From Streptomyces canus (lineage in GTDB: Bacteria; Actinomycetota; Actinomycetes; Streptomycetales; Streptomycetaceae), in the NCBI RefSeq assembly GCF_001514145.1, contig NZ_KQ948675.1, positions 1 to 64,000 on the forward strand: a DNA stretch of 64,000 nucleotides, written 5' to 3'. Under the pieces are notes generated by a model. It was not told where the DNA came from, did no database searches, and was given only the letters and a program-made list of their open reading frames with translations. Shown here in pieces: positions 24,828-33,693 of the stretch (the stretch's first letter is position 1; each line of letters begins with the position of its first letter). Made by a program: the position numbers and the translations under genes.

Positions 24828-27512
24828 ATGAAGGGGGCTCGGGGCGGGAGTGCGTTCGGTGAAGTACCGGAATCCGAGGGATCGTTCGGTCCGCTGGTTG
24901 TCGCCGGACAGCCGATGTACCTGAGGGCGGCGCACGTCGACCTCCCCGCGGAGAACCCCGATCCGACAGTGCTGCCCACGATCACGCTGCTGGGACGCGG
25001 CTGGGCCCCCGGCGGCGATCCTGGGGAACTGCCACTGCCTCCCGGACAGTTGCTCGCGGGCCAGTACCGGCTGATCCGGCCCCTCGGCTACGGCGGCATG
25101 GGCGAGGTCTACCTCGCGCTCGACACCAAGGTCGACAACCGCGAGGTCGCCATCAAGATGCTGCACCCGGAGCAGGCGGCGGCCGCCGCGGGCGCGCTGG
25201 CCCGGGAGCGGCGGGCCCTTGTCGACCTCGGCCACGACGACATCATCCGTGTCTTCAACTACGGTCATCACCCCGAGGTCGGTGACTTCCTCGTCCTCCA
25301 GTACGTGGACGGGCTCACGCTGGAGGAGGTGCGGGCACGGGCCGAACTGAACCCCGGGGAGTTCGGTGGCCACCGCTTCCACGAGTTCGTGCTCGCCTAC
25401 GGTGTGCGGATCCTGTCCGCCCTCGCGTATCTGCACGCCGACCGTCCCGGCAAGGTCTACGGCGATCTGAAGCCGGACAACGTCATGCACGACGGCACCA
25501 CGACGAAGATCATCGACGTGGGCAGTGTGCGCCCGGTCGGGGCGCCGGGCATGACCACGAAGGGCTTCAGCGCACCGACCGTGGGCCCGAACGGCGAGTC
25601 CAGGGAACAGGACGACCTCTTCAGCCTGGGGGAGACCCTGCGGCGACTGAGCGGACTCGGCAGGTCGGCGGCGGATCTTGCGCGGCTGGGGGACCTCGGG
25701 AATCTGGGTGCGGCGGAGGCGCCGAGTGCGTCGGCGGTCGGGGAGGCGTTGGCTGTGGACGACGTGGCACGGGCTGCCGGGGAGGTCTTGGCCGCGGGCG
25801 GGACACCGGGCGGCCAGGGGGTTCTGGTCACCGGGGGTACGCCGGATGTCGGCCGGGCCTCGGGTGCTGAGGGGGCGCTGGGCGTCGGTGAGACAACGAG
25901 CGTCGCCCGGACGTCAAGTGGCGTTCAGGGATCCGGTGGTGAGAGCCCGATGGACGGCGGTGAGACAGCGGGTGTCGAGGATGCGCAGGACATCGGCGGG
26001 GCACCCGGCGTCGTCGGCGAAGTGTCCGTCATCGGTGCGGCGCACGCCGACGCGGCGGAGCGGCGCCCTGAAGTCCTGTCGGTGGGCCGCGACGGACCGT
26101 CTGCCCGAGTGACGCCACACCGCGACGCCACCGCCCCCGTGCCCCGTGGACTCGGTCTGCTCTCCCTCGCCCGTGTCCTGCACCGCGCGACCTCGAGCGA
26201 GCCCGCCGGACGGTTCGCCGACGCACGTGAGATGGACCAGCAATTGCGGGGTGTGTTCCGTGAGTTGAGGTCGCTGCGCACCGGCACCGAGACCTTCGAA
26301 CCCTCGCCGCTCTTCCTCCAGTCCGCGTACGCCCTCGACGGCGCCCTCGGCTCCGCGCCACCCCTCGCCCACTGGGCCGCCCCCGACGCCCCGTCCCCGT
26401 TCGCCCCGCCCACTCCCACCGACGTCGCCCAGCGCCTGCCCGTCCCGCGCCCCGACCCGCACGACGAGCACCACGCCGAGCTGAGCAGGCTCGCCGACGC
26501 CGCCCCGGAGGCCCTGCTCCAGCACATCGGCGACTGGCGGGATTCCACGGAGGTCCATCTGCTGCGCTGTCGGCTGCGGTTGCGGAACCCGGCCGACGGA
26601 CCCGAGGCCGCCGAACGCGAACTGCGGGCAGCCGAGGCACGGATCGGCCCCCGCCGCGCCCCGTACGACTGGCGGCTGGACTGGCACCACGGCCTGCTCG
26701 CGCTCGCCCGGGGGCAAGTCGCCGCGGCCCGGCGGCACTTCGACCGGGTGTACGCGGCGATCCCCGGCGAGTACGCGCCCAAGCTGGCCCTCGGCCACTG
26801 CGCGGAACGCCTCCGACGCCGGCACGAGGCGCTGACGTTCTACGAGGCGGTCGGACTGCGCAACCCCTCCCTGGGCAGCGCGGCCTTCGGCGCCGCACGG
26901 GCCCGCCTCGCGCTGGGCGGCGAAACGGCGCGCGAGGAGGCCGTACGCGAACTCGACGCCGTACCGCAGCACTCGCGGCACCGGACCGCCGCACGTACCG
27001 CGGCCGTGCGGATCGGGATCGAGTACGTGCGCACGGGCGAGTGCGACGACCGGGCGCCGCAGCGTTTGGGCGAGGTGCTGAGGCGCCTGGCTCTGCTCTT
27101 CCACGCGCACGGCCTGACCGACGAGGAGGCCAGGGTCCGGATGACCGTCGAGGCCTGGGAGGCCGTACAGGGCGCCCTCGTGCGCGGTGCCCTCGACGCG
27201 GCAGGCCTCGCGGCGCTCTCCTCCGGCGCAGACCCCCGACTCGGCCTCCCGCCCGACGAACACGGCCTGCGGGAGGACCTCTCCCGCCGCTATGTCACCC
27301 TCGCCCACCAGGCCGCCCGCTCCACCGCCCCCGAGGACGCGGCCGTGGCCGAAATCCTCCTGGACCGCGCCTACGAGATCCGCCCGCTCGCCTTCCGACA
27401 CCACAGGGACAGCCCATGGCTCGGCAAGAGAGTCGCCCACTGGCTCCGGACGGTCGCTTACGCGCCCTCGCACAGGACACCCTCCGCCTCACGCAGGCAG
27501 TCGCCGCCGTAA
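24828..27512 (+). CDS. PknG-like Ser/Thr protein kinase with TPR domain
   Basis: 894 residues. Kinase domain at about 78-300 with PknG-specific features: AGQYRLIRPLGYGGMGEVYLA, VYGDLKPDNVM instead of HRD, and KIIDVGSV instead of DFG, then TTKGFSAPTVGP. A Gly/Ala/Val-rich insert fills about 295-440. The C-terminal part, from about 560, is TPR-like (LLRCRLRLRNPADGPEAAERELRAAEARI). Mycobacterial PknG has an N-terminal CxxC rubredoxin-like region; none is present here. PknG governs 2-oxoglutarate and glutamate metabolism by phosphorylating FHA proteins. The ribosome site AGGAGG lies only one base before the ATG and a TATTCT hexamer about 10 bp upstream of the ATG, so the mRNA may be nearly leaderless, or the true start may be ATG 24915. 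It overlaps the next gene by 97 bp. Confidence 0.88.
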   Translation: MKGARGGSAFGEVPESEGSFGPLVVAGQPMYLRAAHVDLPAENPDPTVLPTITLLGRGWAPGGDPGELPLPPGQLLAGQYRLIRPLGYGGMGEVYLALDTKVDNREVAIKMLHPEQAAAAAGALARERRALVDLGHDDIIRVFNYGHHPEVGDFLVLQYVDGLTLEEVRARAELNPGEFGGHRFHEFVLAYGVRILSALAYLHADRPGKVYGDLKPDNVMHDGTTTKIIDVGSVRPVGAPGMTTKGFSAPTVGPNGESREQDDLFSLGETLRRLSGLGRSAADLARLGDLGNLGAAEAPSASAVGEALAVDDVARAAGEVLAAGGTPGGQGVLVTGGTPDVGRASGAEGALGVGETTSVARTSSGVQGSGGESPMDGGETAGVEDAQDIGGAPGVVGEVSVIGAAHADAAERRPEVLSVGRDGPSARVTPHRDATAPVPRGLGLLSLARVLHRATSSEPAGRFADAREMDQQLRGVFRELRSLRTGTETFEPSPLFLQSAYALDGALGSAPPLAHWAAPDAPSPFAPPTPTDVAQRLPVPRPDPHDEHHAELSRLADAAPEALLQHIGDWRDSTEVHLLRCRLRLRNPADGPEAAERELRAAEARIGPRRAPYDWRLDWHHGLLALARGQVAAARRHFDRVYAAIPGEYAPKLALGHCAERLRRRHEALTFYEAVGLRNPSLGSAAFGAARARLALGGETAREEAVRELDAVPQHSRHRTAARTAAVRIGIEYVRTGECDDRAPQRLGEVLRRLALLFHAHGLTDEEARVRMTVEAWEAVQGALVRGALDAAGLAALSSGADPRLGLPPDEHGLREDLSRRYVTLAHQAARSTAPEDAAVAEILLDRAYEIRPLAFRHHRDSPWLGKRVAHWLRTVAYAPSHRTPSASRRQSPP

Positions 27513-28633
27513 CCACCGAACTCGCCCGCCGTATCCTCCGCTACGCCTGGCCCTCCACCGCGGGCCACCGCAACCGCGTCTACCTGCGGGACCGGCTCCT
27601 CGCGCTGCCGCTGCTGGCCGTGGTCGCCTTCGGGGCGCTCGGCTGGGCCTACGCGGGCGTGCGCGGCGACTCCGCGTACATCCGGGAACGCACGGCGCCC
27701 GCGCTGGTCGACCTCGCGGACGCCCGGGCCTCGCTGCTCATCGCGCAGGGTGAGGCCCAGCGGAACCTCGACGAGGGGCGCGCGGCGGAACTCAGCGGAC
27801 TCAGCGAGCGGTACCGGACCCGGATCGCCCGCGCCACGCAGAGCCTGAACCAGGTCACCCGCAGTGGCGCCCTCACCGTCGCGGAAGAACAGGAACTGCG
27901 GGTCGTGTCCGCGCTGGTCGTCGACTACACCAGCTGGATCGGCCGGGCCCAGGGCCATGCCACCGATCCGGTCCTGCGCGATGCCGACTTCACCTACGCG
28001 CGCAGCATGCTCTGCTCGCAGGCCCTCGCCCCGACCACCGAGAACCCCTATCCGGCCTGCCCGGCCGCCACCGGTTCCACCGCGACCTCGATCGTCGACC
28101 GGGTGACCGGTCTGGAGGAGCGGCTGCGCGCGCGGCTCGCCGACCGGGCCGCCTGGGGCGCGGACACGATCGCCGCGGCGGTGATCGCCGTGCTCGCCTT
28201 CACCCTGCTCGCCGCCGGGCTGTGGCGGACGGTGTCCTTCCTGCACCGCCGCTTCCGGATCCGACTGAGCATTCCCCTCGCGGTCGCCGCCCTGCCGCTG
28301 CTCGCGGTGCCGTTCCTGACGGCCGACGCCCTGCTCGCCCTCGACGCCCAGCACGAGACCGTCCCCGTCGCGGACGCGCTGGCCGAGCGGACCTCCCCGA
28401 AGACGGAGACGGTCGCCGAGGAACGCCCCTTCGCCGGACCGGACCCGCAGGCCATCGAGACGCTCCAGGCCAGGATCGACGACGGACTCGCCGACGGGCG
28501 GCTCGCCTTCCTCGACGGCATCGCCCCGTTCGTGTTCCCCGCGGGCCTGACCGCCGCGGCCGTGATCGCCGGTGCCCTGCACGCCTACCGCCGCGAATAC
28601 CTCGTCGTCACCCGCCCGGGAGCCGTCGCATGA
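27416..28633 (+). CDS. GlnX-like membrane protein
   Basis: 405 residues from ATG 27416, whose AGGGA lies about nine bases upstream; the gene overlaps the kinase. Four membrane segments are visible, at about 58-80 (LLALPLLAVVAFGALGWAYA), 240-262, 275-300 and 372-395. A long extracytoplasmic loop (about 80-235) lies between the first two and a shorter one between the third and fourth. It sits between a PknG-like kinase and a solute-binding lipoprotein, as GlnX does in mycobacteria and corynebacteria, where it passes the state of the binding protein to PknG. The sequence itself has no enzyme motif; the role is inferred from topology and neighbours. Confidence 0.75.
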   Translation: MARQESRPLAPDGRLRALAQDTLRLTQAVAAVTTELARRILRYAWPSTAGHRNRVYLRDRLLALPLLAVVAFGALGWAYAGVRGDSAYIRERTAPALVDLADARASLLIAQGEAQRNLDEGRAAELSGLSERYRTRIARATQSLNQVTRSGALTVAEEQELRVVSALVVDYTSWIGRAQGHATDPVLRDADFTYARSMLCSQALAPTTENPYPACPAATGSTATSIVDRVTGLEERLRARLADRAAWGADTIAAAVIAVLAFTLLAAGLWRTVSFLHRRFRIRLSIPLAVAALPLLAVPFLTADALLALDAQHETVPVADALAERTSPKTETVAEERPFAGPDPQAIETLQARIDDGLADGRLAFLDGIAPFVFPAGLTAAAVIAGALHAYRREYLVVTRPGAVA

Positions 28634-29895
28634 GCCGTCTCCTGCGCGTCCTTCTCGCGGCCTGTCTGCTCGCCCTCGTCCCCGGCTGCGGGTCAAAGAC
28701 CCGCGACCCGCTGGTCGTCCTCGGTCCCTGGACCGGCGAGGAGGGCAGGGCCTTCGAAGCGGCCCTCGACGAACTGGACGACGGGACCGGGCGGACGTAC
28801 ACCTACGAGGGCACCCGCTCACTCCGCGAGACGCTCGTCTCGCAACTGGAGGCCGACGACCCGCCGGACGTGGCGGTCCTCAACAGCATCGGCGAACTCA
28901 CCGAGTACGCCCGCCGCGACAAGCTGAAGCCCCTCGCCGAGGCGAGTGCCGAGCGTGCCTATCCGCCCTGGGCGCCGACCCTGCTGGTGGACAATCTGCG
29001 GCGCACGTACTGGGTGCCGCTGAAGGTCGACCTCAAGAGCCTCGTGTGGAGCAAAAGGGGCGCCCCGAGCGAACGGCCCACCTGGTGCGTGGGTCTCGCC
29101 TCACAGGCCACCTCCGGCTGGCCCGGCACGGACTGGATCGAGGACCTGGTGCTCCATCAGGCGGGCCCCGGCCTCTACGCCGAATGGGCCACGGGCCGAC
29201 TCGACTGGCGCGACCCGGCCGTCGAACGTGCCTGGACCAGCTGGGCGCGGCTGCTCGGCAAGCGCTCCCCGGCGTCGGTCGAGCGGTCCCTGACCACGTC
29301 GTTCGAGGGTGTGTCCGACCCACGGGGAGATCCGCGCGGCCTGCTCGACTCGCCCGGCTTCGACTGCACGCACGAGCACCAGAGCGCCTTCATCCGGTAC
29401 GTCTACGCGGGCGACGACGTGACCGTGGAACCGTCGGCCCGCTATCTGGACGGGCAGTCCGCGTACCGGGACGCCTTCGAGGTCGCGGGCGACATGGCCG
29501 CCGTGTTCAGCGACGACCCGGACGCCCAGGAACTCGTGGAGCGCCTCTCGAGCCCGGCCGGACGGAAGCTCTGGCGGACGGAGGCGGCTCCCGCGGTACG
29601 GCCGCTGTTCCCGGACTCGGCCGGACTGTCGCCGCCGGCATCCGCGACCCCGGTCGAGCGGGAGATCGACTCCCTGCTCACCACCCGCGCCCGCACCCTC
29701 TGCTTCGACGCCTCCGACGTCATGCCGCCCGAACTCCGGGACGCCTTCCACCGCGCGGTCCTGGAGTTCTTCCGTGACCCGACCCAGCGGCAACTCGATT
29801 CGCTGCTGAAGCAGTTGGAGACCGTACGCGTGCAGGTGAACACGGACTCCGGCACCGACCGCACGTTCCGCCCACCGCAGAACATCTGCGCGTGA
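28630..29895 (+). CDS. Solute-binding lipoprotein of the kinase operon
   Basis: 421 residues, starting with ATG overlapping the previous stop (ATGA). Lipoprotein signal: RLLRVLLAACLLALVPGCGS, with Cys at residue 20. The mature part is a family-1 type solute-binding fold (DPLVVLGPWTGEEGRAFEAA, ADDPPDVAVLNSIGELTEYA, VPLKVDLKSLVW). In mycobacteria the matching position is filled by GlnH, an amino-acid binder of family 3. There is no ABC permease or ATPase next to it, so it most likely serves as a receptor for the kinase system rather than for import. Ligand unknown. Confidence 0.8.
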   Translation: MSRLLRVLLAACLLALVPGCGSKTRDPLVVLGPWTGEEGRAFEAALDELDDGTGRTYTYEGTRSLRETLVSQLEADDPPDVAVLNSIGELTEYARRDKLKPLAEASAERAYPPWAPTLLVDNLRRTYWVPLKVDLKSLVWSKRGAPSERPTWCVGLASQATSGWPGTDWIEDLVLHQAGPGLYAEWATGRLDWRDPAVERAWTSWARLLGKRSPASVERSLTTSFEGVSDPRGDPRGLLDSPGFDCTHEHQSAFIRYVYAGDDVTVEPSARYLDGQSAYRDAFEVAGDMAAVFSDDPDAQELVERLSSPAGRKLWRTEAAPAVRPLFPDSAGLSPPASATPVEREIDSLLTTRARTLCFDASDVMPPELRDAFHRAVLEFFRDPTQRQLDSLLKQLETVRVQVNTDSGTDRTFRPPQNICA

Positions 29896-29967
29896 GCGGT
29901 CCGCCCCGGCCCCGCCCGCGTCGTGGCGGAGCGCACGGCCGACGGCCTGAGCTGACAGGGTGGTGTC

Positions 29968-30615
29968 ATGTGCTGGAGTGCGACAGCGGATCTCGTGGTG
30001 GGCACGGCGATCGCCTCCGTCGGAGCGGTCTGCGTGGCCCGGACCCGCCGCGCCGGGGACCTGCCCCTCGCCGCGCTGCCCCTGCTGCTCGGCGCCCATC
30101 AACTGGTGGAGGCACAGATCTGGCACACCGGCGGCGGGACCGGCGCGGCCACTGTCGCCTGGGCCGTCATCGCCCTGCCCCTGCTCGCGGTGTGGGTGCC
30201 GGTGGGCGTGTGGTGCGCGGTCCCACGCCGCACCGGACGCCGGGTGACGGCCGTGGTGGCGGTGGGCGTCGTGACCGCCGCCTTCCTCGCGCACGCTCTC
30301 GCCACCCGTCCCGTCCGGGCCGAGATCCGCGGCCACACCATGGCATACGTCATCGGACTGCCCGACGCGGAACTGCTCGTCGCGGGCTACCTGATCGCCA
30401 CGGTCGGCGCACTGCTGCTCTCCGGCGACCGCCGCCTCACGGCACTGGGAATCCTGACCGGGGCGGGCGCGCTGGTGTGCTGGCTGCTGTGGCGGCTGGA
30501 GTTCGTGTCGACCTGGTGCGCGCTGGCGGCAATCAGCTCGGTGGTCCTGTACGGATGGGTGCGCACACGTCCCGCGCCGAGGCCGGTTCTGCCCGCGTGG
30601 GACGCCCGGCACTGA
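29968..30615 (+). CDS. DUF6629-type membrane protein
   Basis: 215 residues beginning MCWSATADLVVGTAIASVGA, the N-terminal signature of this actinobacterial family, with about seven hydrophobic segments and conserved GAHQLVEAQIW near residue 46 and RLEFVSTWCALAAISSVVL near the end. It is about 70 bp downstream of the kinase operon and may be read through from it. No biochemical role is known to me. Confidence 0.75.
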   Translation: MCWSATADLVVGTAIASVGAVCVARTRRAGDLPLAALPLLLGAHQLVEAQIWHTGGGTGAATVAWAVIALPLLAVWVPVGVWCAVPRRTGRRVTAVVAVGVVTAAFLAHALATRPVRAEIRGHTMAYVIGLPDAELLVAGYLIATVGALLLSGDRRLTALGILTGAGALVCWLLWRLEFVSTWCALAAISSVVLYGWVRTRPAPRPVLPAWDARH

Positions 30616-30626
30616 TCAGTGCGCGC

Positions 30627-30647
30627 GGCGGTCCCGGGCCGGCCGCC
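30627..30647. terminator. Possible hairpin between convergent genes
   Basis: GGCGG (30627-30631) and CCGCC (30643-30647) pair across a 11-base GC-rich loop and are followed by CTTTCGT. It lies between the DUF6629 gene and the convergent LysR gene. Confidence 0.35.
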
Positions 30648-30665
30648 CTTTCGTCGTCACCGGGG

Positions 30666-31529
30666 TCAGGTCGCCGACATGATCATGCCGGCCGCGACGC
30701 CGACCAGTGACGCGACCGCCAACGAGCGACTGCTCGGCGGCCAGGCGATCACCGTGGTCACCTCCGGCGCGTCGACGACGGGCACCGCGACGTGTTCGGG
30801 CCACTGCCAGGCACGGCTGGAGGCAGGGATGACGAGCAATGTCCTGCCGAGCGCCACGAGTTGAGCGAGCTGAGACTGGGTGCGCACCTCGGGTCCGGGC
30901 CCGTCGGGGTAGGACCCGTCGAGCCGGGGCCAGCGAGCGATCGGCAGGTCCGGCACATCCTGGACGTCCGCCAGCGTGAGCTCGGCGCGTGACGCGAGCG
31001 GATGCCCGGCGGGCACGATCGCCACCTGACCTTCGACGTAGAGGTCTTCGGAGTCGAACCCGGCGAGGTCGTCGTAGGGGTGATGCATGAGTGCCACGTC
31101 GGCGTGTCCGTCGGTGAGCAGCCGCGCCTGCTCACCGACTTCGCACAGGAGGATCTCGATCGGTGGCGCCTCCGGTTCGCTCGCCACCGCGTCGAGCAGC
31201 TGTCGCAGCACTTCGTGGGACGCCCCGGCCTTGGTCGCGAGCACCAGCGGCCGCTTCGGGTCACCGGCACGCCGCGTTCGGCGCGCGGCGGCAGCGACCG
31301 CGTCCAGGGCCGCTCCGGCCTCCCGGAGCAGCACGCCGCCGGCATCGGTGAGCGCGACTCCGCGCCGGTCCCGGTCGAGGAGCCGGACACCGAGCCGCCG
31401 CTCCAGCCTCGCGATCGCGCGGGAGAGCGGCGGTTGCGCGATCCCGAGCCGACCGGCGGCGCGTCCGAAGTGCAGTTCCTCGGCGACGGCGACGAAGTAC
31501 CGAAGCTCGCGGGTCTCGAGATCGTCCAC
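30666..31529 (-). CDS. LysR-family transcriptional regulator
   Basis: 287 residues: N-terminal winged helix (LRYFVAVAEELHFGRAAGRL, then PPLSRAIARLERRLGVRLLD) and a type-2 periplasmic-binding effector domain from about residue 90 (PLVLATKAGASHEVLRQLLD). It is divergent from the short-chain dehydrogenase gene, with a TGATAC-N7-GTATCA site in the spacer, so it most likely controls that gene and itself. Confidence 0.92.
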   Translation of the reverse strand: MDDLETRELRYFVAVAEELHFGRAAGRLGIAQPPLSRAIARLERRLGVRLLDRDRRGVALTDAGGVLLREAGAALDAVAAAARRTRRAGDPKRPLVLATKAGASHEVLRQLLDAVASEPEAPPIEILLCEVGEQARLLTDGHADVALMHHPYDDLAGFDSEDLYVEGQVAIVPAGHPLASRAELTLADVQDVPDLPIARWPRLDGSYPDGPGPEVRTQSQLAQLVALGRTLLVIPASSRAWQWPEHVAVPVVDAPEVTTVIAWPPSSRSLAVASLVGVAAGMIMSAT

Positions 31530-31546
31530 ACGGACAGCCTACCGAC

Positions 31547-31565
31547 TGATACCCGGCGAGTATCA
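31547..31565. promoter_or_regulatory. LysR-type operator between the LysR and SDR genes
   Basis: TGATAC and GTATCA form a perfect 6-bp inverted repeat with a 7-base spacer (CCGGCGA), 17 bp upstream of the LysR start. The symmetry and place match a LysR recognition site for autoregulation and control of the divergent gene. Confidence 0.6.
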
Positions 31566-31630
31566 CAGTGCACCGGTTCGATATTGGACGGCGCATGAGC
31601 GGCTCGCCCAGCATGAATCGCGTGAACGAC

Positions 31631-32338
31631 ATGAAGACCGCGCTGGTCACCGGCGCGAACAAGGGAATTGGTTTCGCCATCGCACAGGGTCTCGGGACCC
31701 TCGGCTTCACGGTCGCGGTAGGAGCTCGCGACGACGACAGGCGCGAGCAGGCCGTCAAGGAACTGCAGGCCGCGGGCGTCGACGCGTTCGGGGTCGCCCT
31801 CGACGTCACCTCCGACGACAGCGTCGCCACAGCGGCGGCGACCGTCGAACAGACGGCAGGGCGTCTCGACGTACTCGTCAACAACGCGGGCGTCTCCGGC
31901 GCCATCGAAGACGGCACGCAGGATCCGACGACGCTCGACCTCGAGGTCGTCCGCACCGTCCTCGACACCAACGTCCTCGGGGTCGTCCGGGTGACGAACG
32001 CGATGCTCCCGCTGCTCAGCCGCGCGCACTCGCCGCGCATCGTCAACGTGTCGAGCAGCATGGGCTCCTTGACGCTGCAGACCGGACCGATCATGGCCGC
32101 GTACGCACCGTCGAAGTCGATGCTCAACAGCGTCACGGCGCAGTACGCCCGCAGGCTCACCGGTACGAACATCATCGTCAACGCCTGCTGCCCCGGCTAT
32201 GTGGCGACCGACTTCACCGGGTTCAACGCGCCGCGGACGCCCGAGCAGGGCGCGGCGATCGCCGTCCGGCTCGCCACCCTGCCGGACGACGGACCGCGTG
32301 GCGGCTTCTTCGACGACGAGGGCGTCGTCCCCTGGTGA
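31631..32338 (+). CDS. Short-chain dehydrogenase/reductase
   Basis: 235 residues from ATG 31631, where the family begins (MKTALVTGANKGIGFAIAQG); earlier in-frame starts at 31568 (GTG) and 31595 have no better ribosome site. Rossmann motif TGANKGIG, NNAG (DVLVNNAGVSG), catalytic Ser in VNVSSSMGSL, and YxxxK (AYAPSKSML). It reduces or oxidises a small carbonyl/alcohol with NADP(H). The divergent LysR protein is the likely regulator. Substrate unknown. Confidence 0.88.
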   Translation: MKTALVTGANKGIGFAIAQGLGTLGFTVAVGARDDDRREQAVKELQAAGVDAFGVALDVTSDDSVATAAATVEQTAGRLDVLVNNAGVSGAIEDGTQDPTTLDLEVVRTVLDTNVLGVVRVTNAMLPLLSRAHSPRIVNVSSSMGSLTLQTGPIMAAYAPSKSMLNSVTAQYARRLTGTNIIVNACCPGYVATDFTGFNAPRTPEQGAAIAVRLATLPDDGPRGGFFDDEGVVPW

Positions 32339-32450
32339 CCCGGACGGACGGTGGCGGCAGCGACAGTGCCGGCCCCGCCGTCCCTCCCGTCCGGCGCCGG
32401 GTCGCGTCGCCGACAGGGAACATCTCCGTGGCGCGCCTGACGGTCGCGGC

Positions 32451-32554
32451 CCGGCACTTCGGAGGTGCCGGACCCGCTGCCCATCGGCCGCCCGCTCGAC
32501 GGCATGTGCGCCTACGTCCTCGGCGGCGCCCTGAGACCGGCTCCGCCCGCCACG
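32451..32554 (+). pseudogene. Stranded 104-bp copy of NRPS adenylation-domain sequence
   Basis: These bases match 51626-51729, inside the first adenylation domain of NRPS1, without gaps and with only about seven mismatches. Translated, it gives PDPLPIGRPLDGM, then CAYVLGGALRPAPP, the A5-A7 stretch of the domain. The homology stops abruptly on both sides; flanking DNA belongs to the end of the SDR gene region and to the LacI gene terminus. It has no start, ribosome site or catalytic motif and is a relic or a copied patch. The rest of the 32339-32588 gap shows no gene. Confidence 0.9.
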
Positions 32555-32588
32555 CTCACCTGTTCCGCCGCCGACCAGCGCAGGCGGC

Positions 32589-33620
32589 TCAGGCGGGCGG
32601 TCTCCCCGAGCTCTCCCGGACCACCAGTTCCGGCACGGAGACCGGACGCGGGGCGACCGGCGCCGACTCCTCCAGTACGCCATGCAGCAGGGCGAACGCG
32701 GCTCGGCCGAGGCCCGTGAAGTCCAGACGTACGGTCGTGAGGGACGGCGTCAGATAGGCGGAGTGCGGGGCGTCGTCGAACCCGGCCACGCTGACCTCGC
32801 CCGGCACCGGGCGGCCGGCCTCGTGCAGGGCGCGCAGCACACCGAGGGCGAGGTCGTCGTTGCCGCACAGGACCGCGGTGACGGACGGATCCCGGGCGAG
32901 TTCCAGGCCCGCCGCGTGGCCGCCGGCGGGGCCCCAACCGCCCTGCAGGGGAGGGGGTTCCGGAGCGCCCGCCTCTTGCACTGCCTGGCGCCAGCCGTCG
33001 GTGCGGGCGCTGGTGCGACGGGTGCTGGAGGGAATGGCGACGTAGTGCACGGTCTCGTGACCCAGGGACAGCAGATGCCGGGTCATCTCGTAGGCGGCCT
33101 TGCGGTCGTCGGTCCACACCCACGGCCGGTCGCCCGTGGGGTCGCTCGCCGGGGTCTCGACCACGCCGACGACCGGCAGCCCGGCCGGGACCGCCTCCAG
33201 GGCCCGGACGCCCGCGGGATCGTACGCGATCACGATCAGTCCGCCGCCCGCGTCCGCGGCACGCTGCACCTCCACGGTGACGGCGGCCTCGTCGGCCGAT
33301 TCGAGGACGCCCACACCCACCGAGTAGCCTGCCGCGCGGGCTGCCTCCTCGACGCCCTGGAGGATCGAGGCGTAGCCGTAGTGCGTGGTGTTGGCGGTGA
33401 GCACGGTAACGGCCCTGCTGCGGCCCCTGGCCAGAGCCAGCGCGGTGGCGTTGCGCCGGAAGCCCAGCTCGTCGATGGCGGCGAGCACCCGCTCCCGCGT
33501 CGACTGCTTGACACTGGCGTGGCCGTTGATCACCCGGCTGACGGTCTGGTAGGAGACGCCGGCGGCCGCGGCGACATCCCGGATACTCGCCGAACCGCGA
33601 GTGTGACCGGTCACATTCAT
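32589..33620 (-). CDS. LacI-family transcriptional regulator
   Basis: 343 residues from ATG 33620, chosen because the helix-turn-helix (SASIRDVAAAAGVSYQTVSR) begins 10 residues later; the open frame upstream has no family resemblance. Hinge region RVLAAIDELGFRRNATALAL, then the effector domain (VTVLTANTTHYGYASILQGV, GAGRPVPGEVSVAGFDDAPH type motif near residue 270). Two palindromes at its own start suggest autorepression. The glycerophosphodiesterase gene lies upstream in the same direction. Target sugar unknown. Confidence 0.92.
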   Translation of the reverse strand: MNVTGHTRGSASIRDVAAAAGVSYQTVSRVINGHASVKQSTRERVLAAIDELGFRRNATALALARGRSRAVTVLTANTTHYGYASILQGVEEAARAAGYSVGVGVLESADEAAVTVEVQRAADAGGGLIVIAYDPAGVRALEAVPAGLPVVGVVETPASDPTGDRPWVWTDDRKAAYEMTRHLLSLGHETVHYVAIPSSTRRTSARTDGWRQAVQEAGAPEPPPLQGGWGPAGGHAAGLELARDPSVTAVLCGNDDLALGVLRALHEAGRPVPGEVSVAGFDDAPHSAYLTPSLTTVRLDFTGLGRAAFALLHGVLEESAPVAPRPVSVPELVVRESSGRPPA

Positions 33621-33642
33621 CCCAGGATTGTGGCCGGTCACC
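33602..33642. promoter_or_regulatory. Two LacI-type operators overlapping the LacI start codon
   Basis: TGTGACCGGTCACA (33602-33615) is a perfect 14-bp palindrome lying within codons 2-7 of the LacI gene. TGTGGCCGGTCACC (33629-33642) is a copy with two changes just upstream of the ATG, 27 bp centre to centre. Paired sites over the start codon suggest tight autorepression. Confidence 0.6.
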
Positions 33643-33693
33643 AGCGGATCGTCAAGAGAACGTGGGTTTGGTGAGCCGGCGGTTCGAACCCCG

